A stretch of 53,073 bases of DNA. It comes from Oligoflexia bacterium. GTDB lineage: Bacteria; Bdellovibrionota; Bacteriovoracia; Bacteriovoracales; Bacteriovoracaceae. Below are positions 8,430-17,723 of this stretch, in pieces. Under the pieces are notes generated by a model. It did no database searches and was not told the origin of the DNA. It worked only from the letters and a program-made list of their open reading frames with translations. The translations under genes were made by a program, and so were the position numbers. The first letter of the stretch is position 1, and every line of letters begins with the position of its first letter. The DNA is taken from assembly GCA_015232015.1 (NCBI GenBank), contig JADGAM010000007.1, positions 562-53,634 on the forward strand, given 5' to 3'.

Positions 8430-9068
8430 ATGAATTTTGATGAAACTTTAGCAGCTATCAGTTCAATAAAAATAAAACAAATATTAGAACATTTTGAGAT
8501 TTTTGGAATTGAGACTAGAAATAAGTATCAATTTATGGATGAAAAAAACTCCCCTATAGCTTTTGCTGCCGAACAATCCAAAGGTTTTGGATTTATGATA
8601 TTAAGGCAAATTTTAGGTCACTGGCGTTCATTTAAAATTTCTTTTTTTGATAATGAGAGAAAGGAGATTTTTTCTGCCTATCATCCTTTCAGATTTTTTT
8701 TCCAACGAATAGAAGTTTATAATAACAATGAGCAATTGCTAGGGGCCATTCAGCAAAGATTTTCGATTTTTTATAAAAAGTTTGATATCGAAGGACCTAG
8801 AGGAAATGTAATTTTAACAATGTCTTCTCCTATATGGAGAATTTGGACATTTCCTATTTTAAGAGGGGATAGAGAGGTAGCTAAGATAGAAAAAAAATGG
8901 TCAAGTTTTTTAAAAGAAGCATTTACTGATGCAGATAACTTTTTACTTAGTTTTTTAAGCAATAATTCACTAACTCTAGCTCTAAGTATTGAAGAAAAGA
9001 AAATACTTCTAGCATCAGCAATATTTATTGATCTTCAATATTTTGAGAAAAAAGCAAATAGAGAGTAA
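8430..9068 (+). CDS. phospholipid scramblase/LURP-one-like family protein
   Basis: A 212-residue cytoplasmic protein. The sequence follows the scramblase/LOR plan: a beta-rich start with IETRNKYQFMDEKNSPIAFAAEQ, a core GHWRSFKISFFDNERKEIF, and the signature IEKKWSSFLKEAFTDADNF near residue 165 (family form KxWSGxxxExFTDADNF). No membrane segment is obvious. In eukaryotes the family moves phospholipids between leaflets; bacterial members are uncharacterised and the fold resembles Tubby domains. AAGGA precedes the ATG. Its last 34 bp overlap the 3' end of the convergent YfhO-like gene. Confidence 0.75.
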   Translation: MNFDETLAAISSIKIKQILEHFEIFGIETRNKYQFMDEKNSPIAFAAEQSKGFGFMILRQILGHWRSFKISFFDNERKEIFSAYHPFRFFFQRIEVYNNNEQLLGAIQQRFSIFYKKFDIEGPRGNVILTMSSPIWRIWTFPILRGDREVAKIEKKWSSFLKEAFTDADNFLLSFLSNNSLTLALSIEEKKILLASAIFIDLQYFEKKANRE

Positions 9069-11419
9069 AAAGTAAAATTCCATCCCCATACATACATAAG
9101 TAAAGAGGCACATCCAATTAGCGAAAGAACTAGTCCCCAATAGAATAGATATGGTCTAAAAGATAATTCGATTTGATGTTCACCTACTGGTAAAGCTACT
9201 CCAATAAATCCTAAATTGATTTTTTCTGTAGGAACTATTTTGTTACCTACTTTTATTTTCCATCCTAAATCATATGGTATAGAAAAAAAGAGCATTTTAT
9301 TCGTTTCTTTAATAGTTATTTTACCTTTAATATGATTATGGTCAAAATATAAAATATTAAATTCATCTCTGCTTTTATGGGAAATTTTTTTTGCAGTGAT
9401 ATTCGAGATGTTATTGGAGGCCGTTTTAATATTTTTTCCTTTTATATAAAAGTTATTTAAAAGAGATGAACGCTCTTTTATAGGTACAGAAAAAAAATCT
9501 TTTTCTAAAATAGAATTGGAGAGGGGATAGGTGAAAGCAATAGGCATAGCATTTTTATTTTCGTATATATGGATATTGCTAATATCTTTTATGTGCTCTA
9601 AAGGTCCTTTCTCTTTATAATCATTATATTCATAAAAAATACTATAATCATGATTACCTCTATTTTTTGCTTCTAATTTATCTTTTATTAGATAATATTT
9701 TACGCCTACCAGATTGTTGAGGTTAAAATCTTTAAAACTATCTAAGACAACTCCGCTAGGCCCATTGTCTTCTCCCATTGCTGCTCGAAATGCTAAGTAT
9801 GAATCTTGATTGAAAGAAAAATATGCTCTTGTTCCCTTATAATTTTGAAAAAGAGAATCATTTAAGAATACTGAATTGAAATTCTTTTCAACACGATAAA
9901 AACTTTTATCTATAGAATGTAGGTATGCCAATGCTTCATTGGTATGATCCAAATAGCTTCTGTTTTTACTAATGTATTCGTTTTTATGTAGAAGGTGTCT
10001 GTTTTTATTTACTGTTTTGTAAGAGAATGTTGTAAGTTCGATTATGGCCAACAAGAATATAAGATATTTAACTTTATTGTTCGCATGAAAAAAATAAAGT
10101 AACGAAACATAGGAAATTATATAAAAAATTACCAAATAATATGTTTTATGAATGATAGCATCTGCTGGAAAAGGTCGCTGAAGATAGGCCAAAATTAGAA
10201 ATAAGAGAATAGCCAAGACACTTAAAAAGAGTATTTTCTTAGAAATGTATTTTTTTTCTATTATATGATTTAGGGAAATGGTGGATAGATATAAAAGAGT
10301 AAAATTTATCCACATACTATATCTATAATAAGTGCCTGCAAAAAGGTTAGACATAAATCTAAAATAAGGAGAGATTATATAGAGCACGCAGGGGATTATA
10401 ATAAGGGTATGGATAAACCGTTCTCTCTTAGTTCCAAAAGCTAAAAACTGTGGCGCTATTAGAAGCACTAATATACCACTATAAAACGCTGGGGACTCCA
10501 TATAGTTTGCCCATCCTTTATAATAAGATATACCTCCGCCTCCAAGAATATCATTAGAGAAAAAGCGTAATAAAGAAGTATAGATTTCCAAGGGGCCGGC
10601 CAATGAATAAATTGGGAAATTTGTTAGGTGATTAATGAATGATTGGTCACCACTTACGCGAGGACTTGTTAGTAGAGAGTAGAATTGAGGCAAAAAAATC
10701 AGGCCACTTAAAAGAATACCACATAAATAGAGTTTGCTTAAATCGAATAAGAAGAATGTAAATTTTTTTATACTACCTATATTAACTGTATCTTTCTCAA
10801 CAAAGTAACGAAAGATAGCGTACAGAAATAAAATAAAAGAGAAAAGAATAAATATAAAGGTATCATTTATGGCCACTAGAAACATAGTACAAGGGAGAGG
10901 CCAATTCTTTTTTTTAATGTAAAATAGTTCAAATGACCAAAGCATTAGTGCAAAATAGATAGGCATGTTTATAAAAAAAGGCCATTGTGATCTAAGTATT
11001 ACAGGTGCGGAAAAGGCACAAAGAAGAGCTGCAAGGGCCGCTGAATAATTATTTACTTTGAGTGTTTTTAAATATTGAAAAAAGATAAGAGCAATAGATA
11101 ATATTTTTAAAATTTGAATGTAAACTAAAAAATATGCTATCTGTTCTTTGGAAGCTAGAAGTAACAGCGGCCAATGAAAGGGATCTGTTATATATAGGCC
11201 CCAAATGTTTTGCCCTAGTCCTATGTTAAAAGTCCAGAAAGGAAAACCATCACTTCGTAAATAATCATGGATAAGACCTAAAAGCGCTACTGTTTCATGA
11301 TAGCTATCTACTCCTAAATCTAGATATACAAAAAGAAAATCATCAAAGATAAATTTATTGTAAATATATAAACACATCATGGAGATGATGGATATTAAGA
11401 AAATGCGCGGGTATTTCAT
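9035..11419 (-). CDS. YfhO-family multi-pass membrane glycosyltransferase-like protein
   Basis: A 794-residue integral membrane protein with about a dozen hydrophobic segments in the first 480 residues and a soluble beta-rich C-terminal part. The N-terminal loop LDLGVDSYHETVALL and the later FPFWTFNIGLGQNIWG fit YfhO (GT-C superfamily), where an acidic residue in the first outer loop is catalytic. The C-terminus has the family ending SIPYDLGWKIKVGN, then GFIGVALPVGEHQIELSFRP. In Bacillus and Listeria YfhO proteins glycosylate lipoteichoic acid. This host looks Gram-negative, so the acceptor would be another envelope glycan. AAGGAAA precedes the ATG. It is next to, but divergent from, the second membrane protein of the glycan cluster. 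Confidence 0.75.
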   Translation of the reverse strand: MKYPRIFLISIISMMCLYIYNKFIFDDFLFVYLDLGVDSYHETVALLGLIHDYLRSDGFPFWTFNIGLGQNIWGLYITDPFHWPLLLLASKEQIAYFLVYIQILKILSIALIFFQYLKTLKVNNYSAALAALLCAFSAPVILRSQWPFFINMPIYFALMLWSFELFYIKKKNWPLPCTMFLVAINDTFIFILFSFILFLYAIFRYFVEKDTVNIGSIKKFTFFLFDLSKLYLCGILLSGLIFLPQFYSLLTSPRVSGDQSFINHLTNFPIYSLAGPLEIYTSLLRFFSNDILGGGGISYYKGWANYMESPAFYSGILVLLIAPQFLAFGTKRERFIHTLIIIPCVLYIISPYFRFMSNLFAGTYYRYSMWINFTLLYLSTISLNHIIEKKYISKKILFLSVLAILLFLILAYLQRPFPADAIIHKTYYLVIFYIISYVSLLYFFHANNKVKYLIFLLAIIELTTFSYKTVNKNRHLLHKNEYISKNRSYLDHTNEALAYLHSIDKSFYRVEKNFNSVFLNDSLFQNYKGTRAYFSFNQDSYLAFRAAMGEDNGPSGVVLDSFKDFNLNNLVGVKYYLIKDKLEAKNRGNHDYSIFYEYNDYKEKGPLEHIKDISNIHIYENKNAMPIAFTYPLSNSILEKDFFSVPIKERSSLLNNFYIKGKNIKTASNNISNITAKKISHKSRDEFNILYFDHNHIKGKITIKETNKMLFFSIPYDLGWKIKVGNKIVPTEKINLGFIGVALPVGEHQIELSFRPYLFYWGLVLSLIGCASLLMYVWGWNFTFYSLFAFFSKY

Positions 11420-11540
11420 CTATGTTTCCTTTTATATTTTCTTAAAGTTATTTTGGCAATTTTAGTTGCATGTTTTATAATTATTGTGATCATATATATT
11501 TTTTACAGCTTTTAATTTTAAAAAGAGGAGATAGATAGCT

Positions 11541-12989
11541 GTGATTGCAGATCAATTGGCCAAATGGCCGATATTTAAAAAATTTTCAACAAAGATTTTA
11601 ACTATCTCGCCATATATTCTATGCTTATTACTGGCAATTTTGCAACTTTATTACATTTGTAAATATGCAGTTAATGTGCCTTTCTGGGATGAATGGGAAT
11701 TTTTAAATCCAGATTTTTTGAACACATCTTTAAACTGGAAATGGTATTTTTCTACTCATAATGAGCATAGAATATTCTTCACTAAAATATATACACACAT
11801 ACTGTATATGATCAATGGCTGGGATATTAAGCAACAAACCATTTTAAATTATTTTATATTTTTGTTATTAGTTTATATTCTTATTCGCCTTGCAAGATCA
11901 ACAGAAAATAAATCTTTAGAATTTAAAATGTTTCCAGTTTATATAGTATTCTTTTTTTCATCATTAAATTTTGAAAATCATATGTGGGCATTTCAAAACC
12001 AAATTCATTTTTCATTGCTTTTTATATTATTGGCAATTGTCTTTGGATTTAGGTTCAGCAATATACATTCAGCTAACATTTTTAATACTTTTTTATTTTC
12101 ATTATGTTTATTGTCGGCCATGTTTTCTTTTTCAGCTGGTTTGGCCATGTCTTTTTCTCTCATGGTTTTATTTTTAGTAAGAGAGTGGATGATAGGAAGG
12201 TTAATATCCTTAAGAACATCGATGGTAGTTTTATTTATGTCCCTTGGTTTTTATTTTTGGTTTTTCTATTTAACACTACCATCTACTAATGGTAAATCTG
12301 CACTTTCTTTAGTCTATCCATATACAAAGATGTTTTGGTCTTATTTAATGGTACTCTTGGCACACGGTTTTGGTTTTGATGATAGTAATTATCGTCATGT
12401 TGGGATACTAATATTTTTGTTGTGGGTATTGGCGGCCACAATATTTATCAGCAATAGAAAACATTGGAGGAATGATTTATTTTTTAGATGGTTTTCTTTA
12501 TCAGTGGTGATAATGAGTGCATTAGTATCAATTAGTTTAGGGCGAGCCCAAATGGGATTTGCTTCCGCATATGCTTCAAGATACACTGAATTTACCATTA
12601 TCTTAATTCCTTCTATAGCAATGATGTATTGGCAAATCTTATCAGATGCTAAATATATGCATATGAGAAGAATATTTTTATCTATTTATTTTGTTGTTTT
12701 ATTGCTTTCTTATTCTAATAATTTCAGTGATAAAATATACTTGGAAAATTTTAAGATTAAGCAAAGTGGAATACAGTGTTTACATGATACTGGAAAAAAA
12801 TTATTTTCTAAGAATAATAACAGTGAAATTAAAAATACTTTTGTAAATGATCACGTCTTTGGGAATAATCACGCTCTTGGTAGTACCTATAGCTGTATCG
12901 ATATTTATCCCATGGCCCTCAATGAAAAATTATTATTGGCCTATAAATTTAGAGTAAGCTTTACTCGTTCTATTGACTCGTTCTATTGA
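11541..12989 (+). CDS. multi-pass membrane protein, GT-C glycosyltransferase-like
   Basis: A 482-residue protein with about 10-11 membrane segments. Just after the first segment comes VPFWDEWEFLNPDF, then STHNEHRIFFTK. An acidic pair in the first outer loop followed by a conserved histidine region is the usual layout of GT-C lipid-linked-sugar transferases. I infer a role in transferring a sugar from a polyprenyl carrier, but there is no direct family match I can name. The start is GTG 11541 behind AAAGAGGAG. The stop codon lies inside a 13-bp repeat (12963-13014), so the last residues (SIDSFY) are repeat-encoded and the frame differs from one copy to the next. Confidence 0.6.
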   Translation: MIADQLAKWPIFKKFSTKILTISPYILCLLLAILQLYYICKYAVNVPFWDEWEFLNPDFLNTSLNWKWYFSTHNEHRIFFTKIYTHILYMINGWDIKQQTILNYFIFLLLVYILIRLARSTENKSLEFKMFPVYIVFFFSSLNFENHMWAFQNQIHFSLLFILLAIVFGFRFSNIHSANIFNTFLFSLCLLSAMFSFSAGLAMSFSLMVLFLVREWMIGRLISLRTSMVVLFMSLGFYFWFFYLTLPSTNGKSALSLVYPYTKMFWSYLMVLLAHGFGFDDSNYRHVGILIFLLWVLAATIFISNRKHWRNDLFFRWFSLSVVIMSALVSISLGRAQMGFASAYASRYTEFTIILIPSIAMMYWQILSDAKYMHMRRIFLSIYFVVLLLSYSNNFSDKIYLENFKIKQSGIQCLHDTGKKLFSKNNNSEIKNTFVNDHVFGNNHALGSTYSCIDIYPMALNEKLLLAYKFRVSFTRSIDSFY

Positions 12990-13014
12990 CTCGTTCTATT
13001 GACTCGTTCTATTG
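12963..13014. repeat. 13-bp tandem repeat x4 spanning both convergent stop codons
   Basis: Four perfect copies of ACTCGTTCTATTG. The plus-strand membrane protein stops at TGA 12987-12989 and the minus-strand GT2 gene stops at TAG (12998-12996), both inside the array. Because 13 is not a multiple of 3, copy-number changes alter where each C-terminus is read from. Confidence 0.97.
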
Positions 13015-13739
13015 ATTTTTTTAACAGTTTTTAAAATCGCCCACAAATACCATTTTAAATACCTTGGTAACCATCTAAATAGAAGGAAGCGAGATGCACC
13101 GTTAGTTCTATCCCACCAAGCTGTTGGTACCTCAGAGATACTAAAACCAGCAACATATGCTTTAACCGCAATTTCCATTCCTACTTCAAAACCACCCTTG
13201 CTTTCTAGTTCTATAGATTTTAATAATTTTTGGCCGTATAATTTAAAGCTATTGGTTACATCGTGAGTGGGAAACCTTATCAAGTAACGAAGACTGACAC
13301 CAGCAAGGCGAGAGAGATTCCTTTTAAGTAAAGGTCCTCCTATCTGTTTTCCCCCTTTCATATATCTTGAACCACAAACTAAATCGTAATTATTTTCAAT
13401 TGCTTTTTTGTACATACTATTTATTACTTCTGGAGGATCAGAAAGATCTGCCATAGTAACTACTGCATATGGAGAAATGCTTGCTTTTAAACCTGTTTTT
13501 ATAGCATTTAAGACCCCGATTTTTGTTCCTTGATTATTTTTTATAAAATCAATTTCCATTGCTAATTCTTGGGATGCACTGTGGGCCACTGGTAAAGTGT
13601 TATCTTTCTCAAAATCATATATTAAAAAAAGGTTATAAGGGACCTCTACCTTTTCTTTTATGAGTTTTAATGCCGAATAAATGTTGGCACTCTCATTATA
13701 AACAGGAATGATAATATCAATGCATCGACCTTCTTTCAT
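12996..13739 (-). CDS. family 2 glycosyltransferase (dolichol-phosphate-mannose-synthase type)
   Basis: A 247-residue GT-A fold enzyme that would transfer a sugar from a nucleotide donor, probably to polyprenyl phosphate or an oligosaccharide. The N-terminus CIDIIIPVYNESANI is the GT2 opening. YDFEKDNT (42-48) and MADLSDPP (D98, D101) supply the donor- and metal-binding acidic residues. FPTHDVTNSFKLYG is the typical DPM-like acceptor segment. There is no C-terminal membrane pair. The start follows the epimerase stop by 3 bp, with AGGGGGA inside the upstream gene, so the two are translationally close. The C-terminal NRTSQ is encoded by the 13-bp repeat. Part of the glycan operon read from 16052 to 12996. 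Confidence 0.85.
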   Translation of the reverse strand: MKEGRCIDIIIPVYNESANIYSALKLIKEKVEVPYNLFLIYDFEKDNTLPVAHSASQELAMEIDFIKNNQGTKIGVLNAIKTGLKASISPYAVVTMADLSDPPEVINSMYKKAIENNYDLVCGSRYMKGGKQIGGPLLKRNLSRLAGVSLRYLIRFPTHDVTNSFKLYGQKLLKSIELESKGGFEVGMEIAVKAYVAGFSISEVPTAWWDRTNGASRFLLFRWLPRYLKWYLWAILKTVKKINRTSQ

Positions 13740-13742
13740 TGA

Positions 13743-14762
13743 TTATATTCCCCCTAATTCAATTTGATTCTTAATCCAAGGAATTACTTCATCTAGTATT
13801 TGCTCTAAGGTGGTGTCGGCGGTGAAACCTAAAACTTCCTTTGCCTTAGTAGTATCAGGAACGCGCATTTGAACATCATATTTAAAAGGTTGATCGCAAA
13901 CAAAGTCAAATGGCCTATCATAATTAATTTTTTTCCAAATAGTTTTTGCTAATTCAAGAACAGTTGTTGAAATAGGAGTAGAGAGATTAAAGCTTTCATT
14001 TATTGCTTTTGGGTGTTCTATACAAATGCGAATACCTTTGGCCAAGTCACCTGCATAAGTGTAATGACGAATTTGGTTTCCATTACCTAGAATGTGCAGT
14101 GGATTTTGACCTTTTAAAACTTTTTGAACTAAATCAGGAACTACATGGGCCAATGCTAATTTTATATTTCCGGAGTAAACCTCTTTATCTGAAACCGCCC
14201 TTTTTTCTCCCACTCCTACACAATTAAATGGTCTAATGATAGTGAATGGAAGTGAATGTTGCTCATATGCTCCCTGAGCATAATATTCTGTTGCTAATTT
14301 TTGGAATCCATAGGTGCTAAGAGGTGGAGGAGATAGTCTCTCCATTCCTTCTTTTGTTGGGTAGGTGGTCACCGATTCAAACACCATACTAGAACTCATC
14401 ACATTTATTTTCTTTAAACGACGATTTTTAAAGGCCCAAATAGCAGCATCAAATGTTGATGCCATAATTCTTTCATTTTCTGCTAATAGATCATAAGCGA
14501 ATTCATGAAAATAAGAGATACCTCCAATCATGGCAGCGGCAGCGAGAATTTGATCACAATCAGAAATAAGTTCTTTCATTAGATCAACATTTTTAGCATC
14601 TCCTTCTACAAAATGATATTGTGGATGATTATCATATGACTTTTGAATTTTTCCATACTTTGAGTAATTATCAATACCATAAACAGTATACCCATGATCT
14701 AGTAGTTCTTGAACTACGTAAGCACAAATAAAACCGGCAGAACCTGTAACTAAGATTTTCAT
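13743..14762 (-). CDS. NAD-dependent nucleotide-sugar epimerase/dehydratase (extended SDR)
   Basis: A 339-residue extended short-chain dehydrogenase. The Rossmann motif is TGSAGFI (6-12; Gly7, Gly10). The catalytic tyrosine and lysine are in STYGFQK (Tyr151, Lys155), with serines at 123-125 (MSSSMVF). The C-terminal half has the substrate-binding layout of GalE/WbpP-type enzymes. It would act on a UDP- or GDP-sugar made by the dehydrogenase next door. AGGAAA precedes the ATG. The exact sugar cannot be told from sequence. Confidence 0.85.
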   Translation of the reverse strand: MKILVTGSAGFICAYVVQELLDHGYTVYGIDNYSKYGKIQKSYDNHPQYHFVEGDAKNVDLMKELISDCDQILAAAAMIGGISYFHEFAYDLLAENERIMASTFDAAIWAFKNRRLKKINVMSSSMVFESVTTYPTKEGMERLSPPPLSTYGFQKLATEYYAQGAYEQHSLPFTIIRPFNCVGVGEKRAVSDKEVYSGNIKLALAHVVPDLVQKVLKGQNPLHILGNGNQIRHYTYAGDLAKGIRICIEHPKAINESFNLSTPISTTVLELAKTIWKKINYDRPFDFVCDQPFKYDVQMRVPDTTKAKEVLGFTADTTLEQILDEVIPWIKNQIELGGI

Positions 14763-14796
14763 TGTTTTTTCCTAATTATTTCTCTTATTTGATGGC

Positions 14797-14829
14797 GCTT
14801 AAAGATTGCTTAAAGATTGTTCTAAGATT
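14797..14829. repeat. 11-bp tandem duplication plus a degenerate third copy
   Basis: GCTTAAAGATT occurs twice in perfect tandem (14797-14818) and a third, diverged copy ends at 14829. It fills the gap between the dehydrogenase stop and the epimerase start. Confidence 0.9.
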
Positions 14830-14834
14830 GTTAA

Positions 14835-16052
14835 CTACTTCCATACACCCCAACAATCAACATATGGTTTGCTAATTTTTAGAGATAGATATTCTTTATG
14901 AGGTACCCCTAAAATTATCCCATCTGCTATTTCGAGTGCTGATGCTAAAGGTAAGTTATCTTTATCTTTTAAATAGGAGTCAGTAATCAAAGGAGTTGCC
15001 ATTTTTATTTTTAATATTTTTTTCACTTTGAATGCCAAGCTCTCTCTCGTATCATCATTGTTTGCCTTGAAGGACATTCCAAGTATTGCAATCTTTTTTC
15101 CTTTAAGCTGTCCAACGCCACCTAGCTTTTTTTCCATTTGATCAACTAAGAAGACAGGAAGACCCTCATTTACTAACATTGCTGATTGCCCAAGAAAAAA
15201 ATTGTTTTTATGGAAGGCCGAGAGTTGCATGGTATCTTTAAACAAGCATGGACCAGCGGCCAGTCCTGGGCGAGGAAAGTGCTGAGCACGAGGATAATCA
15301 TCTCTAACAGCATTAAATATTCGATAGAAGTCTAATTCTTGAGATTCAGTGATCATATAAAACTGGTTAGCAATGGCAAATTCAATATATCTCCAAGCAT
15401 TGGTCATTAGTTTGGCCACTTCTGCTTCTTTAGGTTTTAGACGGATTATTTTAGGAGCAACAGTTGAGAAGAGAGTTGCGGCCTCCTCTTCAGCTTCTTG
15501 AGAAGTGGCAGATACTATTTGTGGAAGTTGAAAGATTTCTTCAATTCCTTTCCCTTGCACAATACGTTCTGGACAGAAAGCAAGTTTAATAGGGGAAGTA
15601 GGAGCAGAAGCAGTAATAGGAGATGAACTACATGAAAAATGCTCTTTTAGCAGATTATCAATTAATTCAATTACTCCAGGGTAAACAGTACTTCGAAGGA
15701 TAATTAACATTTCCTTTCTTAAGTATGGCAGATAGTCTTCTATTACTTTAACCACATCTTGTATTCTAGGATTGTGATGCTCATCAACGGGTGTGCCAGT
15801 CACAAAAAAGACTATATCTGCTTCTTTTAGAGCATTTCTATTTGTGTTGGCCCTCAAATTTTTTCCAATGACTTCTTTTAATATATCCAGTGCGCCTTCT
15901 TCCAAAAAAGGAAGTTCTTTATTATTAACCATGTTTACAGCATGTTGGTTGATATCTACTAGGCATACAAGATGTCCAACTTTTGCTAATGCTAATCCAA
16001 GAGGCAGACCAACGTGACCTAAGCCACCAATTATTGCAATACTTTTTTGCAT
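14835..16052 (-). CDS. nucleotide-sugar dehydrogenase (UDP-ManNAc/UDP-glucose 6-dehydrogenase family)
   Basis: A 405-residue enzyme that would oxidise the C6 hydroxyl of a UDP-sugar to a uronic acid with two NAD+. The Rossmann start is SIAIIGGLGHVGLPLGLALA. The catalytic cysteine is Cys269 in GLAAGPCLFKDT, followed by Asp273. Lys214 and Asn218 in EVAKLMTNAWRY are the usual active-site partners. The overall pattern is closer to WecC than to Ugd. A Ser/Ala/Thr/Pro-rich insertion sits at about 141-156. There is no clear SD; AAGG lies 16 bp from the ATG. It is the first gene of the glycan operon, so the promoter should be in 16053-16200. Confidence 0.85.
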   Translation of the reverse strand: MQKSIAIIGGLGHVGLPLGLALAKVGHLVCLVDINQHAVNMVNNKELPFLEEGALDILKEVIGKNLRANTNRNALKEADIVFFVTGTPVDEHHNPRIQDVVKVIEDYLPYLRKEMLIILRSTVYPGVIELIDNLLKEHFSCSSSPITASAPTSPIKLAFCPERIVQGKGIEEIFQLPQIVSATSQEAEEEAATLFSTVAPKIIRLKPKEAEVAKLMTNAWRYIEFAIANQFYMITESQELDFYRIFNAVRDDYPRAQHFPRPGLAAGPCLFKDTMQLSAFHKNNFFLGQSAMLVNEGLPVFLVDQMEKKLGGVGQLKGKKIAILGMSFKANNDDTRESLAFKVKKILKIKMATPLITDSYLKDKDNLPLASALEIADGIILGVPHKEYLSLKISKPYVDCWGVWK

Positions 16053-16469
16053 AAATTTATACTTATACCTTAATTTGCATTTTAATTTTCTAGAGTAATT
16101 TCTAAAATATTCTCGATAATATCAAAAAAATATTAACTGACAATATAATTGACCCAAGGTAAACGCATTTAAAATTTATTGATTTTTAATTTTACGGCCC
16201 TGCAGCTACGGCCAAAAAAAAAACTAAAAATACCAGAGTATATTGCTTGAATAATTTTAGCAAATTGCTTCCAACATAGAATTGTTGAGAGAAAAATTCA
16301 TTATAATCTCGGGATAATCTCGGGGTCAATTTGTTAAGGCCAATTTGTTTAAGTATATTTTACGAATACCGATATGCAGAGATAGCTAATGATTATGTTA
16401 AATTTGTAACAGGTTAAATGCCAAATTAGATCGTTTCAATTGTAAATTTTTTAATGAAAGGAGTAAATT
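16053..16469. other. 417-bp intergenic region with tandem duplications, no gene
   Basis: The region separates divergent genes, so it should hold two promoters. It contains two TACGGCC copies flanking CTGCAGC (16193-16213), a perfect 11-bp tandem duplication ATAATCTCGGG (16303-16324) and an imperfect 13-14-bp duplication starting CAATTTGTT (16327-16353). No open frame or structured RNA is convincing. Confidence 0.6.
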
Positions 16470-16991
16470 ATGTCTAATTTTTTCAATCTTACAGTAGTGA
16501 TTGCCATTATGCCTATTTTGTTTTTATATACATTTTTTTTTGATTCTGTTTCAGCACAAATTAATTTACAAAAATGTCCAGACTACTCCAAAACAACAGA
16601 TGCTTCTATTAAAAGTGAGACCCTTGGTAAATGTGCTAAACTGGTGTTTGAAAAAGAGGGACGTGAAAAAGCATTCAAAAATTTTAATGACCCCAAAGGC
16701 GGATTTGTTGAGGGAGAAGTATATATTTGGACCCTAGATACCAATGGAATTTGCCTTCAACACGCAGTAAATCATAAATTAGAAGGAATGGTTACAAACA
16801 GAGTGAAGGATAGCAAAGGAAAACCTTTTATTGCCGAAATACTAAATTTATCACAGAAGCAAGATGCCGGACGAGTAGAGTATAGCTGGACACACCCAAC
16901 TAGCAAAAAGGTCGCTGATAAAATCACTTTTTTTATTAAAGCAAAAGATGATAAAGGAGATGTGATACTATTAAATGGCCACTACAAATAA
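16470..16991 (+). CDS. secreted single-Cache-domain protein
   Basis: A 173-residue protein with a signal peptide ending near VSAQ. The mature part is one Cache (sCache_2-like) domain: a long helix CAKLVFEKEGREKAFKNF, then FNDPKGGFVEGEVYIWTLDTNG, the His-containing CLQHAVNHKLEGM and the WTHPTSKK end. This domain is usually the extracytoplasmic sensor of chemoreceptors and kinases, but here it is a free periplasmic protein with no membrane anchor. AAAGGAG precedes the start. The next gene is a paralogue and a membrane sensor kinase follows, so a binding-protein role for that kinase is plausible. Confidence 0.8.
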   Translation: MSNFFNLTVVIAIMPILFLYTFFFDSVSAQINLQKCPDYSKTTDASIKSETLGKCAKLVFEKEGREKAFKNFNDPKGGFVEGEVYIWTLDTNGICLQHAVNHKLEGMVTNRVKDSKGKPFIAEILNLSQKQDAGRVEYSWTHPTSKKVADKITFFIKAKDDKGDVILLNGHYK

Positions 16992-17108
16992 AAAAATTAA
17001 CGAAAAAATTCTATTCATTCTATTTATACGTCGACATTTTATGGGGTGACATTGGCCATTTCCACTTCTAATAAAAAAACAAACTTGTGGTATTAAAGGA
17101 TGACAAGC

Positions 17109-17654
17109 ATGTTAAAATTAAATTTAAATAAATGCTATCGAAAAAAAGAATCTTTTTATTTCTTTTACCTTACAGTTTCAGGTTTTTATCTATTTTTTTT
17201 ATTATCTTTCTTTTCTGTCTCCAATAGCATAGCAAATGAGATTGAAAAAATGTGCTCTGATCTTGTAACTAAAGCTAGCTTGCATATCGAAAAAGTTGGA
17301 TTAGAACAGGCCTTTAAAGATTTTGATGATAGAAATGGAAAATTCTACAGTGATAAACTATATCTTTATACCTTAACTAGCAATGGAATTTGTATTCAGC
17401 ATGCTGAAAATCATGCTTTAGTAGGGATGGATACTAGGAAAATGAAGGATCCCAGTGGAAAGTGGTTTATAAAAGAGATGATTATTCAATCGGAAAAGAG
17501 CAAAAGTGGTTGGATTACTTATTTGTGGACTAATCCGAAAACAAAAAAAATAGAACATAAAAAAGTATTTTATATAAGAATGGATAATTTAAAAGATAAG
17601 AAAATTGAAAGTGGAGTTGGTATAATTGTGGTCAGTGGTTTTTATATAAATTAA
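17109..17654 (+). CDS. secreted single-Cache-domain protein, paralogue of 16470
   Basis: ATG 17109 fits AAAGGA at 17096-17101; ATG 17100 overlaps that site. The N-terminus has a basic segment and a hydrophobic core to about residue 40 (ending SNSIANE). The Cache domain aligns along its length with the previous gene: KASLHIEKVGLEQAFKDFDD, LYLYTLTSNGICIQHAENH and TYLWTNPKTKKIEHKK. A small C-terminal addition forms VSGFYIN. It is the second of a tandem pair, probably from gene duplication, and lies about 60 bp before the sensor kinase. If the two proteins bind different ligands they could widen the range of one receptor. Confidence 0.8.
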   Translation: MLKLNLNKCYRKKESFYFFYLTVSGFYLFFLLSFFSVSNSIANEIEKMCSDLVTKASLHIEKVGLEQAFKDFDDRNGKFYSDKLYLYTLTSNGICIQHAENHALVGMDTRKMKDPSGKWFIKEMIIQSEKSKSGWITYLWTNPKTKKIEHKKVFYIRMDNLKDKKIESGVGIIVVSGFYIN

Positions 17655-17723
17655 GAAACATTGAAACATTATAGAGGAGTTTCTATATAATGTGCCAAAA
17701 GTACTTCAAGGAGAATGAGCTTG

